Shown: one piece after another, positions 1-9,122 of the stretch | How the letters are laid out: each line of letters begins with the position of its first letter | Numbering within the stretch: position 1 is the stretch's first letter | Assembly: GCF_000735135.1 (NCBI RefSeq) | Contig: NZ_JPLZ01000010.1 | Coordinates: 1 to 35,675 of the forward strand | Origin: Chryseobacterium sp. FH1 | Lineage (GTDB): Bacteria; Bacteroidota; Bacteroidia; Flavobacteriales; Weeksellaceae | Direction of reading: 5' to 3' | Length of the DNA stretch: 35,675 nucleotides | Translations under genes and position numbers: made by a program | The notes under the pieces: generated by a model | Told to the model about the DNA's origin: nothing | Database searches by the model: none | The model's input: the letters and a program-made list of their open reading frames with translations, nothing else

Positions 1-76
<76 letters not shown>

Positions 77-213
77 TGTTTGTTCGTCCCTATACTCAAA
101 CTCAATTTAAAATTGACGCTTTGGTTTTCTTAATTTGGTTGTTATATGTTATGTCAATGAACTGCGTTCTTTCCGCATCCTCAGGAATCTTGATCTGTCA
201 TTGTCCCTGATTT
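77..213 (-). other. 16S rRNA transcribed leader
   Basis: This is the stretch between the estimated 16S 5' end and the start expected from the promoter closest to the gene (-7 element at 221-228). It has no coding capacity worth reporting. Known rRNA leaders carry antitermination and processing signals, but I cannot identify specific boxes by eye. Confidence 0.6.
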
Positions 214-220
214 GCGAGTG

Positions 221-252
221 CAAAAGTAAAATTTTTTTCTGAAACCACCAAA
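221..252 (-). promoter_or_regulatory. rRNA promoter P1 (gene-proximal)
   Basis: Read on the minus strand: TTTG (249-252), a 20-nt spacer, then TACTTTTG (221-228). This matches the Bacteroidota sigma-A consensus TTTG / TAnnTTTG. It is the first of four similar promoters spaced about 130 bp apart. Confidence 0.8.
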
Positions 253-350
253 AAAAAAATTTTTTAAAGTTTTTTTTCGTTACTCGAAAGTCGTTGTGAT
301 ATGTTCCCTACTCGTCTCCTGCGCTTCCCTCTTCTCTCGATTTGGGATTG

Positions 351-382
351 CAAAAGTAGAAAATGTTTTCCAGACCACCAAA
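351..382 (-). promoter_or_regulatory. rRNA promoter P2
   Basis: Minus strand TTTG (379-382), a 20-nt spacer, then TACTTTTG (351-358). The spacer begins GTGGT, as in P1, and the initially transcribed region contains a CGAGAGA block shared with P3 and P4. Confidence 0.8.
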
Positions 383-477
383 ACTTTTTTGAAGTTTTTT
401 TCCCAACCTTTAAAAGGTCTCTTAGTCTGTTTTTCTTTGTCTTCTCCTGCGCTCCCCAATCTCTCGATTTGGGTCTG

Positions 478-508
478 CAAAGATAAATATTCCCTTTTTA
501 ACCTGCAA
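478..508 (-). promoter_or_regulatory. rRNA promoter P3
   Basis: Minus strand TTG (506-508), a 20-nt spacer, then TATCTTTG (478-485). Downstream are the shared CGAGAGA block and a GCGCAGGAG block also found after P2. Confidence 0.8.
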
Positions 509-608
509 GACTTTTTTTGAAATTTTTATCGACCATCGCTGGTTCCAAATCCTTCTCGTCTTCGTCTCACCGGGCTTCTGCGCTACCAATTCTCTCGTTT
601 TGGTTCTG

Positions 609-641
609 CAAATATAGGGTGGAAAAAGCTGTACTTGCAAA
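609..641 (-). promoter_or_regulatory. rRNA promoter P4 (most distal)
   Basis: Minus strand TTTG (638-641), a 21-nt spacer, then TATATTTG (609-616), the closest match to consensus of the four. Downstream are an ACGAGAGA block and a GCGCAGAAG block shared with P2 and P3. Confidence 0.8.
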
Positions 642-782
642 TGGATTTAACATAATGTTTACAATTGTGTAAAACTACCGTAATTAACCAACTGTAAAAC
701 AGGAAGATAAAATAGGTTTTAAAGTTATCCACATTATGTTAAATAGCGTTAAACGGATGCGACTGTTCGGATTTATGCCATT
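642..782. other. Intergenic stretch without recognisable gene
   Basis: AT-rich DNA between the distal rRNA promoter and dispersed repeat copy A. I see no supported gene here; the short reading frame crossing it lacks family resemblance. Confidence 0.5.
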
Positions 783-970
783 GCGACAGGGATAGTAGCG
801 GTTATCCTTTTGCTTTTTTCGTTGATTGGGTTGGGAAATGTGGTTGGGAAAAAGGATGGTTGTATATATATATAGTATGTTGAAACTATTACAAAAAAGC
901 AAAAGATAGTAGCGGATAGCCCGGTGACAAAAATAGCGAGGGGAAAGAAATGGCTTTTTGGCAGTTGCCC
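783..970 (+). repeat. Dispersed intergenic repeat, copy A
   Basis: The left end reads AGGGATAGTAGCGG then TATCCTTTTGC. The right part reads GCAAAAGATAGTAGCGG then ATAGCCCGG, followed by GCGAGGGGA and TTGCCC. The same left and right blocks occur at 27569-27707 and, on the other strand, at about 35436-35551, with different DNA between them. The inner CTTTTGC/GCAAAAG arms are complementary. The core here is about 80 bp, including a (TA)n run near 862-876. No coding role is apparent. 971-1065 holds nothing I recognise. Confidence 0.7.
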
Positions 971-1065
971 AAATTACGGGAATTTGTAATTGGATGTTTA
1001 AACCTCAGCATAAGTTCTCACAGATTGAGCTGATCTTGTTGGTTTAAATATGGGTGAAAATAATT

Positions 1066-1482
1066 TTAGATCTTATTTTGGAATTTCACATACCTATTAT
1101 ATATATAGTATGCGAGTGCCAAACCTAAAGTGTCGGCAACGGCATCCAGGAATTCCAACGAGCGACCCCAGTTCATCGTGTCTTGGAGAATCTCGGTGAG
1201 CAATGCGTAGGAACCTAAAATAAGGAAGTAGTAAAGTAAGTTTACTTTTGGGAAACGGACGCGGAAGAAAAATCCGAGCAGGAAAAAGATGGTGAAGTGA
1301 ATGAGCTTGTCCAAATGTGGGAACATAAAGAAATACTCCTTGTTCTCCACGCCGGGACGCAAAAGCATATAAGTAAGAAATGCCCAATAAATGGGCAATG
1401 TGATCTTACTGTATTTGTTTATGAGATTATCCAACAACTTCCTGGTATTCTTCTGCGGATAATAGTTTGGTGAAGTCTGCAT
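1066..1482 (-). CDS. VanZ-like family membrane protein
   Basis: About 138 residues with several hydrophobic helices. The pattern is a PGVENKE loop followed by HLDKLIHF and then a conserved TEILQ ... [14 protein letters not shown] block. That arrangement (basic/His-containing helix, then E-x2-Q, then an acidic D-x2-A-D-x3-G) is typical of VanZ-like small membrane proteins; the family is named for teicoplanin resistance, but most members have no known role. The ATG at 1482 makes it overlap the 3' end of gcvH by 56 nt. Initiation at one of the TTG codons nearer the gcvH stop is an alternative, so the start is uncertain. Translational coupling to gcvH is likely. Function in the cell: unknown. Confidence 0.8.
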   Translation of the reverse strand: MQTSPNYYPQKNTRKLLDNLINKYSKITLPIYWAFLTYMLLRPGVENKEYFFMFPHLDKLIHFTIFFLLGFFFRVRFPKVNLLYYFLILGSYALLTEILQDTMNWGRSLEFLDAVADTLGLALAYYIYNRYVKFQNKI

Positions 1483-1804
1483 CTTCAGCAACTTTCAATT
1501 TGATGATCCAGCCTTTTCCGTATGGATCTGAATTGAGTAGTTCTGGCTGATCTTCCAACTCGGCGTTCACTTCTAAAACTGTTCCTGGGATTGGAAGGAA
1601 AAGGTCGGAAACTGTTTTCACTGCTTCTACACTTCCGAATACGTCGCCTTCATTCAGATCGTCGTCAACTGTGTCGACATCTACGAAAACGATGTCTCCC
1701 AATTCTCCTTGGGCATAATCTGTAATTCCGATGGTTGCAGTGTCGCCTTCAACTTTGATCCACTCGTGGTCTTTGGTGTACTTTAATTCTGATGGTGTGT
1801 TCAT
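1427..1804 (-). CDS. gcvH: Glycine cleavage system H protein
   Basis: 125 residues, the normal length for GcvH. It is the lipoyl carrier that shuttles the aminomethyl group between the P, T and L proteins of the cytoplasmic glycine cleavage complex. The lipoylation site is Lys63 within [11 protein letters not shown], and the N-terminal [13 protein letters not shown] and central [17 protein letters not shown] are family signatures. The ATG start at 1804 is preceded by its own promoter (1825-1855), so the gene can be transcribed separately from sprA upstream. The P, T and L genes are not in this window. The VanZ-like gene overlaps its 3' end. Confidence 0.98.
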   Translation of the reverse strand: MNTPSELKYTKDHEWIKVEGDTATIGITDYAQGELGDIVFVDVDTVDDDLNEGDVFGSVEAVKTVSDLFLPIPGTVLEVNAELEDQPELLNSDPYGKGWIIKLKVAEDADFTKLLSAEEYQEVVG

Positions 1805-1824
1805 TTCTTTTGATTAGGTTTTGG

Positions 1825-1855
1825 CAAATTTAATTATATAATTAAGATATAACAA
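1825..1855 (-). promoter_or_regulatory. gcvH promoter
   Basis: Minus strand TTG (1853-1855), a 20-nt spacer, then TAAATTTG (1825-1832), about 20 nt upstream of the gcvH ATG. It matches the spacing of the rRNA promoters. Confidence 0.65.
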
Positions 1856-1874
1856 TAGAATAAAAATAAATTAC

Positions 1875-1910
1875 AAAAAAAAGAGTAAACAAAATGCTTA
1901 CCCTTTTTTT
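1875..1910 (-). terminator. sprA terminator
   Basis: On the minus strand GGGTAA (1898-1903) pairs with TTACTC (1883-1888, one G-U pair), followed by a run of eight T. It lies just downstream of the sprA stop codon and separates sprA from the gcvH promoter. Confidence 0.6.
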
Positions 1911-1922
1911 TGATTGATGAAT

Positions 1923-1952
1923 GATAATTGATTAATGATAAATCATCGATTC
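1923..1952. repeat. Short AT-rich repeat, copy 1
   Basis: An ATAATTGATTAATGATAAAT-type segment followed by CATCGATTC. A clearly similar segment lies at 24192-24224. Both sit immediately downstream or upstream of genes; no function can be assigned. Confidence 0.4.
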
Positions 1953-1958
1953 AAATTT

Positions 1959-4900
1959 TTAGTTTCCTGTTCCTCCGAATGTGAGTGTGGCTGTGATCCC
2001 TGCTCTTAGAGTTGATAGTGGGAACGCGGTTGAAATTTTGTACTTCGTCATCATCTGATCGTAGAAGAATTTCAAGTTTAGGTTTTGAGACATATTGTAG
2101 TCTGCAGAAAGCTTAAGACTGAAAATCTTCTGTCCACCTGTGATCTGAGAGTCATCGATCAAAATATTGGTGATCGTAGTTTTGCTATCTCTCATTGACA
2201 AATCTGCTCTGATGTTCAAATCACTCTTCACATCGCGGGACTTGCCTTGGTAGTTGAGACGGATTTTCAAGTCTTTCAAAATGTAACCGTAACCTACTAC
2301 GAATTCGTTTCCTTGCTCTTCTGTCAAAGTTGTGTTGACCAATCCTAATATATAGGTTCTGTCTCTGTTGTAGTTGAAACGGAACTGCATATTGTTTCTC
2401 ATCGTCACATCAAAACCGACCAATGGATAGAAAGATTCTACATAACCTACTTGTGTAAAGGTGTAAGGATTGTATCTGTTTCCATTGGAATCATAATAGG
2501 AATTAAGATCTTCCGGAGTTCTGTTGTAATAATCGATGCTTGATTGGATGCCAGACATCGTAAACGTAGAAACGTAGGAATGTAAAATATCAAACTTAGA
2601 GAACTGGCTGTTCACAATCGGTAAATTTCTAAGTCCAGAGTAAACCAACTTCCAGTTTGGCAAAGGAATTCCTGCTTTGGTCGGATTGCCCATTCTCTTT
2701 GGTGACTTCCCTTCTATCGCGGACTGGAATGCTGGAATCAAAACATAAGCATTGCTTCTGGAGTAGCCCGCGGTGTAGCCATCTGCGTCTCTGACACCAT
2801 TATACTGCTGGGAAATCGCCAATGCATTTTCTTTGATAGATTGATAAATCGCAGCGCCGTCTTTGAAAGATGTATTGAATGACCAAGCTGTGTTGGAGTA
2901 AGTGATCATCTCTGTGGCGAATGCATCTCTGTAGCCTCGGTAATCTGGATTGAACACATTCCCAACAACATTATAACCACCCTGAAGATAATTTCTACTG
3001 TAATTTTGCATCACATTGAAATCTATTCTAAGGTCATTCGCTGGCATAACCTGTAAATTACCAGTGAATGTTCTATTGTTAAGTTCAGAATAAGCATCAT
3101 TCATCAAATTAGATCCGGAGACCCAACCGTTCTCTATCACCGTTCTTCTGATGTCAGCTTGAGATCCAAGCAAGAATCCAATAGTTGGTCCGCCAAGTGT
3201 TTGTCCCACGCCATAGAAATTAGGTGCGGATAAAAGTCCTGGCAAAATAATTCCGTTGCTTTCATTATAATTAAAATCCAACTGTTTGAATGATGTTAAT
3301 GCATAAGCAATTGCTTGGATTGGCGTCAACTTGTTCTTGAACTTGTAAGATTTGAACTTGAATCTGCTATTCTTCTTGGTAAACGCTGTATTGTAAACAT
3401 TATTCAAGGAGTCGATTTCCTGACGGCGCTTTTGCATAGTCTCATTGATCTTCTTGAAGTAATTGAATTTGCCAAAGAACTTCGGAATATCCATTGTAGA
3501 GGTTGCAGTGATTGCATTCGTATTCTGAGAAATATTTCCAAGATTTTCAGGTTGATTAGTTTCTGGATTTATAAAATTTCTCACAGCTGTAGATCTTGCA
3601 TTCCAATTGTATTGGAACTGATAACTCGCTTCCGCATTGATGAAATCCAAATATGGGAAATATTCAAACGGCAATCTGTAATTTAATTGCGCTCTATGAT
3701 TGTACAAAACAGGTCGACCAGCGCGGAACGGGTTTCCGAAGATGGATTTGTTGTTCATAGAATTCACATCGATCTGGTCGTTCAACGTTTTGGTTTCGGA
3801 ATTGATTTCCAGTTTTAGAGACTTAGTAAAATTAAATCCTAAACTGTATTGCCATCCAAAGAAGAAGTTTCTGTTTCTGATGGTTTCGAAATCCTCACCC
3901 ACATTTCCTGAAAGAAGCGCATCTACATTTCTATATTCTAACTCATTATAATTTCTATCCAAAATTGTTCTGAAAGATAATCTTGTCGGAACCGGATTGA
4001 AGTTGACTTCCTTGATCCATCTCAAATATTTGTAAGACTTTGCCGTATCGCTCACCATTTTGTTGAATGGTTTGAGGACATACGGTTTGAAGGTATAATT
4101 ATATTCCACATAACCTTTCAAATATTGTCTGTAATTTCTCGTCGTGTAAACATCTCTGTAGAAATCATCGTTATAAATTGCCGTGACATTCAAGTTTTCT
4201 ACATCGTAGAACTTCGGTTTTTTATTTGGATTCATTCTGTCCTTTCTCATATTCACAACACCGATGCTTCTTTGTTGCGTGTAGGTACTAACGACTTTTT
4301 TCAGTTCTGCCTCGTTTGGTGCTTTCGTCAATTCGATGTCGTTATCCAAAGGATTGTATTTTGGATTTGTCATCGTTTGTGTATATGAATAGTTCACAGG
4401 AATTTTCATTCCGACTTTCTCTGGCAAGAATTTGTCAACGTTTACAGTCGTATTAATACTGAAGGCAGAATTCTCATCCTGAGATCTTTCTGATGGTTTC
4501 TGGTCGATCGCTCCAAATCCAACTGATGCGTAAGATGCATTGGCATTCACCATTGCAAAATCTCCAAGGTTGAAATTTAAACTTGCGTTACCTGCATATC
4601 CACCTTTGTTCTCGATCTCGGAAAGACGAATTTCATTGACCCAAAGAACAAGCGTTTTAGAATTCGTCAAAGCATTCGGAGCATTATTTCTAACCCCAAT
4701 CATAATGGTAGTAACATTACCAATACTTGGACGACCTTTTACATAGATCTTTTTATCGGCCTCATCATCTCCGTAATCTCTAAACAAATATCTCTCTGCA
4801 ATATTTTGCCCACCAGATCTGATGAGTTCATCTCTTTTCAATTTAGCATTAACGAAGTTTTCTATCTCAAGATTAACTTCATTTTCTGATGGCCAAATAT

Positions 4901-7900
4901 CCAATGGCGATGTTGCATTTTGCGATGTATAATTTAATGATGCCTCATATTCATAATAATTATCTACTGCATCGCTACCAAAACGGATGAAAAATTTGGC
5001 ATTTGGATCTTTTGTAATATTTGGCTGATCAATGTTTTGAGCGTGTACAAACATTTGTAGTTTTTTGTAACGACGCATATCCAAACTTGTATTTTTGAAA
5101 ACACCTCTCGCTTCTCCACTTAATTTATCAACTTTCATATATAGCGAAGACTCGTTTTGTCTTTGTGCACCAGCATTTCCGCTCAATACTTGTCTGTCGA
5201 TTCCTGGAGGCAAAACATATGGTGGCGTCCCACGACCATTCTCTTCCAAGTTCACACTTCCCACATCAAAATTAGAATTGATATCTTGAGCTGTGGGCGG
5301 ACTACCCTCTTCTTCATCATCAACAGCTGGACTTGAAATTTGATTAGCATATTTTCTCCAATCAGATCTCACCAAATCAAAAGTTCCAAATCTCAAAGTA
5401 GAAGTTTGGTCAAAACCTTTCATTAGCAATCTTGCGTATCTCACATTATTAAGAACAGACTGGCTAGAGCCTTCTACAACATCACCCGTACCCACACCAT
5501 CATATTGCGCTACAGGAATTCTGAACAAGAACCATTTTACTTTTCTCGTCTGTCCGTTTTCGAATTTCGCATCTACTTCTTTGACGTCAACAATTTTGTT
5601 AGAACCCAAAACCATACTTGTTTCAGAAAGATCGATCGTATATTGGTTATAGTTTTCCGTCAAGTCTAAGTTGTAATCTCTGTTCACATCTTCCGCATCT
5701 GGCGTTTGAGAAGCCACCTCCATAGAGTTGGCCGCTGAGTTGCCTTCTGGGTTTCGGAAATATCTGTAACGCTCTGTCAAAGATGAAGCAAGATCACCTT
5801 GGAACTGATCAGACATATAAAATACAAAGTTGTCCGAAGCCGGATCCAACTCATTGGTCACTGGATTCACAAAATCAACTCCGAATCTTTCCTGCTCCTG
5901 CGTTCCATTCATCCCATCATAACCCAAATCCTGCTGTGCTCTCTCATCACCTTCTGTGGAGAAGGCATAAAGAATCGGAAATTGACTTGGCTGAACTCCC
6001 CAGTTTGTAGTTGAAGTATTCGTAGGTGTAGTTCCAGTTGGCAATCCGTTTTCATATTGAAGTTTACCATCTTTCAGAACATCTTCGGAAACGTTTCCTA
6101 GATGAAGCAAAAGTTTAGGATCTGGACCTAATGTATTACCATCTGCTCTTGGATCCATCATCCAGAATTCTACGTAATCTATATTAGAGGTTACGAAGTT
6201 GGTCACAGAAATTGGTCTCATCAAACCAGCCCATCTGTTGGATAATGGTTCTGTGCTAGGATTTACGTTGTATGGTCCTCTTTGTTCTGGATAATAAGTG
6301 ATGTCGAATGTGTTAAGAATCGTCTGCTCACCCGCCACATAATCTCTGCTGTTGAAAAGCTCCCTCATCTCCACTCTTCTGGAAGCGTGATTGGAAAGTG
6401 CCTGCGCATTAATTCCATTTGGCGCACCACCACCAACACCGTAGAATCTCGGGTCAATGGTGTACCAAGACAAAAGTCCTCTACCAAAACCATTTCTAAG
6501 GTTGTTATTCTCAATGTTCATCGGGAAGATGACATCATTAAGATTTTTTTCTGGTCTGGAAGCGATGCTCCACATTGCCGGTTCTTTCAAAGAAATTTTG
6601 GAAGTGGTCTGCTCAAAATCATCAATGTAAGATTGGTCATTGATCCCGTTGCTTTGTCCTGGAATCAAGTACGCGCCTTCCGCTTTGAAGTTCAAATTTG
6701 AAGGTGCTTCTGTATTGACAAATGGGATTTTGTCTGTCAATCTTGTCAAAAATGGCAATTCATTATTGTACATCATATTGAATCCGGCCATTGTGTTGCT
6801 CACAGCCTCTTGTCCGTAATTCACTTTTTGAGTCAGTGGCCTTTCTGTATAGTTGACAACGGTTGCACCAACCATCAAATGCTCATTGAATTTTCTCTCC
6901 AAGTTCAATCCCCAGAAACTTTTTCTCTGCGTATTGAATGTCAATTGATTTTCTAAGGAAATATTAATCGCTTGTCCGGATTGTTTTACAGTTTCATTAA
7001 TTATATTAACAGTTCCTGTCATATAATCCACGGTGTAATCTACACCTTCTACCAGCTGTGCTCCGTTTGCAGTTACTTTTACAGAACCCTGCGGAACGTT
7101 GATGGCGCCAAGAGAAATCCCTTGTCCTTGAACTCCTTTATACCGACCCTCAATTGTATATCGTAATGGAACATCTGATTGAGGATTTTTTTGCTTGTCA
7201 TAAATGTCATTAAAAACATATTTTGACTTATCAGCATTTGCCAAAATACCATCTAGATAACTTCCAAAAGGTTTTGCTTTGGTAAATATTAATTTTCCAT
7301 TCTCTGCATCTACAGTAATACCGTTAACGAAATCGAAAACACCGTCTCCTCTTTCTCCCTGCGCATTGACTTGTTCATCATTGTTAATATTTAAACGATC
7401 CCAATTGAATACTCTTAACAAATTGGTATCTGGTAATCTACCATCAGTATACTGTGCTCCTGGTAAATAATTGACTTTACCTCCAGAATTTGGATCCCTA
7501 TAATAAACGTTTAATAAGAAATCCTGTGGTTGGATCTGACTTGTATTAAGAGAATAGATATTCTTCATCATCAATTCCCACATTGGCGAGGTTGGCCCCG
7601 GTGTTACAATAGAATTTGACCTTAATAGTTTAGTGATTACTACAGCATTTTCTTCAGCAAATTCTCCGACTTTGTAAACTTGATTAGATCCATTCAGTGT
7701 ATAAGAGTAAGAAACAGCTAATAATTGTCCGTCATTCAATCTTTGATTTAATGAAACGTAACCTAGCTGTGTGTTATATTTGAATTCGGAGCTGGTTAAT
7801 CTTCTTGCTTTTGTAGCAGATACGAATTCCTCTCCATTTCTATAGGCTTGAGGATTGCCTGGAAAATTATTTCCAGTTAATAACTCTGGAGGTGAAACAC

Positions 7901-9080
7901 TTATCCTATCAGAGCCTAATGTGCTAGATATTGCACCATATAAACCTTGGTTGGTATTGTTCGGTATTGATCCATCTTGCTCACCCAAATCTCGAATTCC
8001 GACAATTGGTTTCTGAGTTTCCAAGTTGGCTCCTCCTTGATCCATAACCCAAACTTCTAATCTTGTGATATTAACTCTGGAACTGATCAATGGATAATTG
8101 GCCAACGCAGTATCGTAGTTGTCCAAGAAATATTTCCCTAAGAAAAAGTGTTGATTGTCTTCGTAATCATAAGCGTTTACTTTGAAAGTATTCATTGTTC
8201 CGCCACCTTGAGCAACGATGGTTTTTGCCTCACCTTGCTGTTGAGAAAAGACTAAAGTTCCCGTCGTTTTACCCAACTGGAACTCTGTTTTGAGACCGAA
8301 TAGAGATTCGGAACCGCGAATCAAACTTGTAGACAAAGGCATATTAATATTACCAACTTCCACCCTTTTGATGATTTTATCTTCCGGATCGTTTCCTTTT
8401 TCATTGAGACCTTTGTTCATCAGATCTTTCCAAGTCCCTTTTTGTTGCCAAACCATATTCATACGGTTTTCAAATGCAAATCCACTTTGGGTGTCATAAT
8501 TGGCTTTCAACTGAAGGTTCTCCCCAACTTTCCCTGTGATTCCCAACTGGATTCTCTGTTGGATATTGATTGCAAAGCTGGTTCTGTTTTGAGGAAGGAC
8601 AAGCGGATTGTCTATCTTCTGGTAAAGTCCGCCAAGATCAAATGAGGCAAAACCTTGCGGAATCAACTCAATCTTATTACCACCAAAAACATTTTCGAAC
8701 ATTTTGTTTTTGATTGTGATCGCCGGCAAAAGCCCTTTCTTCTTGGCATCTGTCTGATCTTTACGTCTTCCGAGATCATTAAGCAAAGACTTTTCTTCGT
8801 AATAGGCACGAAGATTGTTTGTCATTACATACTCTTTGTATTCTTCAAAAGTCATTGCGATCGGTGAGCCAACAACAGTGTTCCCAACTTTCGGATATAG
8901 ATAGTACATTCCCGTCCCGATATCGTAAAACGCATCGTAACGGATTGGATCTGCAAGACTGAAATCTTTTCTGACACTTACTAAACTGTCAGCTGGTTTT
9001 TCTTGTGCAAAAACGTTGGTAAAACCTATAAATACTAAAAAAAGAAGGGCTAATTTATAAAGGTAAATATTTTTCTTCAC
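1959..9080 (-). CDS. sprA: SprA, type IX secretion system outer-membrane translocon
   Basis: A very large protein of 2373 residues, in the usual range for SprA (called Sov in Porphyromonas). SprA forms the giant beta-barrel pore through which folded T9SS cargo crosses the outer membrane, and is needed for gliding in motile relatives. Seen here: a signal peptide at residues 1-25 ending NVFA, an N-terminal region with FSLADPIRYDAFYDIG, and long alternating hydrophobic/polar barrel-type sequence to a C-terminus ending ATLTFGGTGN. The start is GTG at 9080, directly after an in-frame stop, so no longer start is possible. It follows ruvA by 42 nt, suggesting cotranscription. No frameshift or stop interrupts the frame. 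Cargo candidates are at 20538 and 31153. Confidence 0.97.
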   Translation of the reverse strand: MKKNIYLYKLALLFLVFIGFTNVFAQEKPADSLVSVRKDFSLADPIRYDAFYDIGTGMYYLYPKVGNTVVGSPIAMTFEEYKEYVMTNNLRAYYEEKSLLNDLGRRKDQTDAKKKGLLPAITIKNKMFENVFGGNKIELIPQGFASFDLGGLYQKIDNPLVLPQNRTSFAINIQQRIQLGITGKVGENLQLKANYDTQSGFAFENRMNMVWQQKGTWKDLMNKGLNEKGNDPEDKIIKRVEVGNINMPLSTSLIRGSESLFGLKTEFQLGKTTGTLVFSQQQGEAKTIVAQGGGTMNTFKVNAYDYEDNQHFFLGKYFLDNYDTALANYPLISSRVNITRLEVWVMDQGGANLETQKPIVGIRDLGEQDGSIPNNTNQGLYGAISSTLGSDRISVSPPELLTGNNFPGNPQAYRNGEEFVSATKARRLTSSEFKYNTQLGYVSLNQRLNDGQLLAVSYSYTLNGSNQVYKVGEFAEENAVVITKLLRSNSIVTPGPTSPMWELMMKNIYSLNTSQIQPQDFLLNVYYRDPNSGGKVNYLPGAQYTDGRLPDTNLLRVFNWDRLNINNDEQVNAQGERGDGVFDFVNGITVDAENGKLIFTKAKPFGSYLDGILANADKSKYVFNDIYDKQKNPQSDVPLRYTIEGRYKGVQGQGISLGAINVPQGSVKVTANGAQLVEGVDYTVDYMTGTVNIINETVKQSGQAINISLENQLTFNTQRKSFWGLNLERKFNEHLMVGATVVNYTERPLTQKVNYGQEAVSNTMAGFNMMYNNELPFLTRLTDKIPFVNTEAPSNLNFKAEGAYLIPGQSNGINDQSYIDDFEQTTSKISLKEPAMWSIASRPEKNLNDVIFPMNIENNNLRNGFGRGLLSWYTIDPRFYGVGGGAPNGINAQALSNHASRRVEMRELFNSRDYVAGEQTILNTFDITYYPEQRGPYNVNPSTEPLSNRWAGLMRPISVTNFVTSNIDYVEFWMMDPRADGNTLGPDPKLLLHLGNVSEDVLKDGKLQYENGLPTGTTPTNTSTTNWGVQPSQFPILYAFSTEGDERAQQDLGYDGMNGTQEQERFGVDFVNPVTNELDPASDNFVFYMSDQFQGDLASSLTERYRYFRNPEGNSAANSMEVASQTPDAEDVNRDYNLDLTENYNQYTIDLSETSMVLGSNKIVDVKEVDAKFENGQTRKVKWFLFRIPVAQYDGVGTGDVVEGSSQSVLNNVRYARLLMKGFDQTSTLRFGTFDLVRSDWRKYANQISSPAVDDEEEGSPPTAQDINSNFDVGSVNLEENGRGTPPYVLPPGIDRQVLSGNAGAQRQNESSLYMKVDKLSGEARGVFKNTSLDMRRYKKLQMFVHAQNIDQPNITKDPNAKFFIRFGSDAVDNYYEYEASLNYTSQNATSPLDIWPSENEVNLEIENFVNAKLKRDELIRSGGQNIAERYLFRDYGDDEADKKIYVKGRPSIGNVTTIMIGVRNNAPNALTNSKTLVLWVNEIRLSEIENKGGYAGNASLNFNLGDFAMVNANASYASVGFGAIDQKPSERSQDENSAFSINTTVNVDKFLPEKVGMKIPVNYSYTQTMTNPKYNPLDNDIELTKAPNEAELKKVVSTYTQQRSIGVVNMRKDRMNPNKKPKFYDVENLNVTAIYNDDFYRDVYTTRNYRQYLKGYVEYNYTFKPYVLKPFNKMVSDTAKSYKYLRWIKEVNFNPVPTRLSFRTILDRNYNELEYRNVDALLSGNVGEDFETIRNRNFFFGWQYSLGFNFTKSLKLEINSETKTLNDQIDVNSMNNKSIFGNPFRAGRPVLYNHRAQLNYRLPFEYFPYLDFINAEASYQFQYNWNARSTAVRNFINPETNQPENLGNISQNTNAITATSTMDIPKFFGKFNYFKKINETMQKRRQEIDSLNNVYNTAFTKKNSRFKFKSYKFKNKLTPIQAIAYALTSFKQLDFNYNESNGIILPGLLSAPNFYGVGQTLGGPTIGFLLGSQADIRRTVIENGWVSGSNLMNDAYSELNNRTFTGNLQVMPANDLRIDFNVMQNYSRNYLQGGYNVVGNVFNPDYRGYRDAFATEMITYSNTAWSFNTSFKDGAAIYQSIKENALAISQQYNGVRDADGYTAGYSRSNAYVLIPAFQSAIEGKSPKRMGNPTKAGIPLPNWKLVYSGLRNLPIVNSQFSKFDILHSYVSTFTMSGIQSSIDYYNRTPEDLNSYYDSNGNRYNPYTFTQVGYVESFYPLVGFDVTMRNNMQFRFNYNRDRTYILGLVNTTLTEEQGNEFVVGYGYILKDLKIRLNYQGKSRDVKSDLNIRADLSMRDSKTTITNILIDDSQITGGQKIFSLKLSADYNMSQNLNLKFFYDQMMTKYKISTAFPLSTLRAGITATLTFGGTGN

Positions 9081-9122
9081 TTATATTTTTTTAAGAAATT
9101 GATGATATTGAACCATCAAATG

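Noticed and set aside
280-640. Short reading frames across the rRNA upstream region on both strands
   Set aside because: They follow the promoter repeat array, have low-complexity Phe/Lys-rich sequence and no family resemblance.
684-902. 72-codon frame on minus
   Set aside because: It crosses dispersed repeat copy A and its TA run; composition is not protein-like.
3315-3686. 123-codon plus frame and other long plus frames opposite sprA
   Set aside because: Antisense shadows of the intact sprA frame; no start signals or family match.
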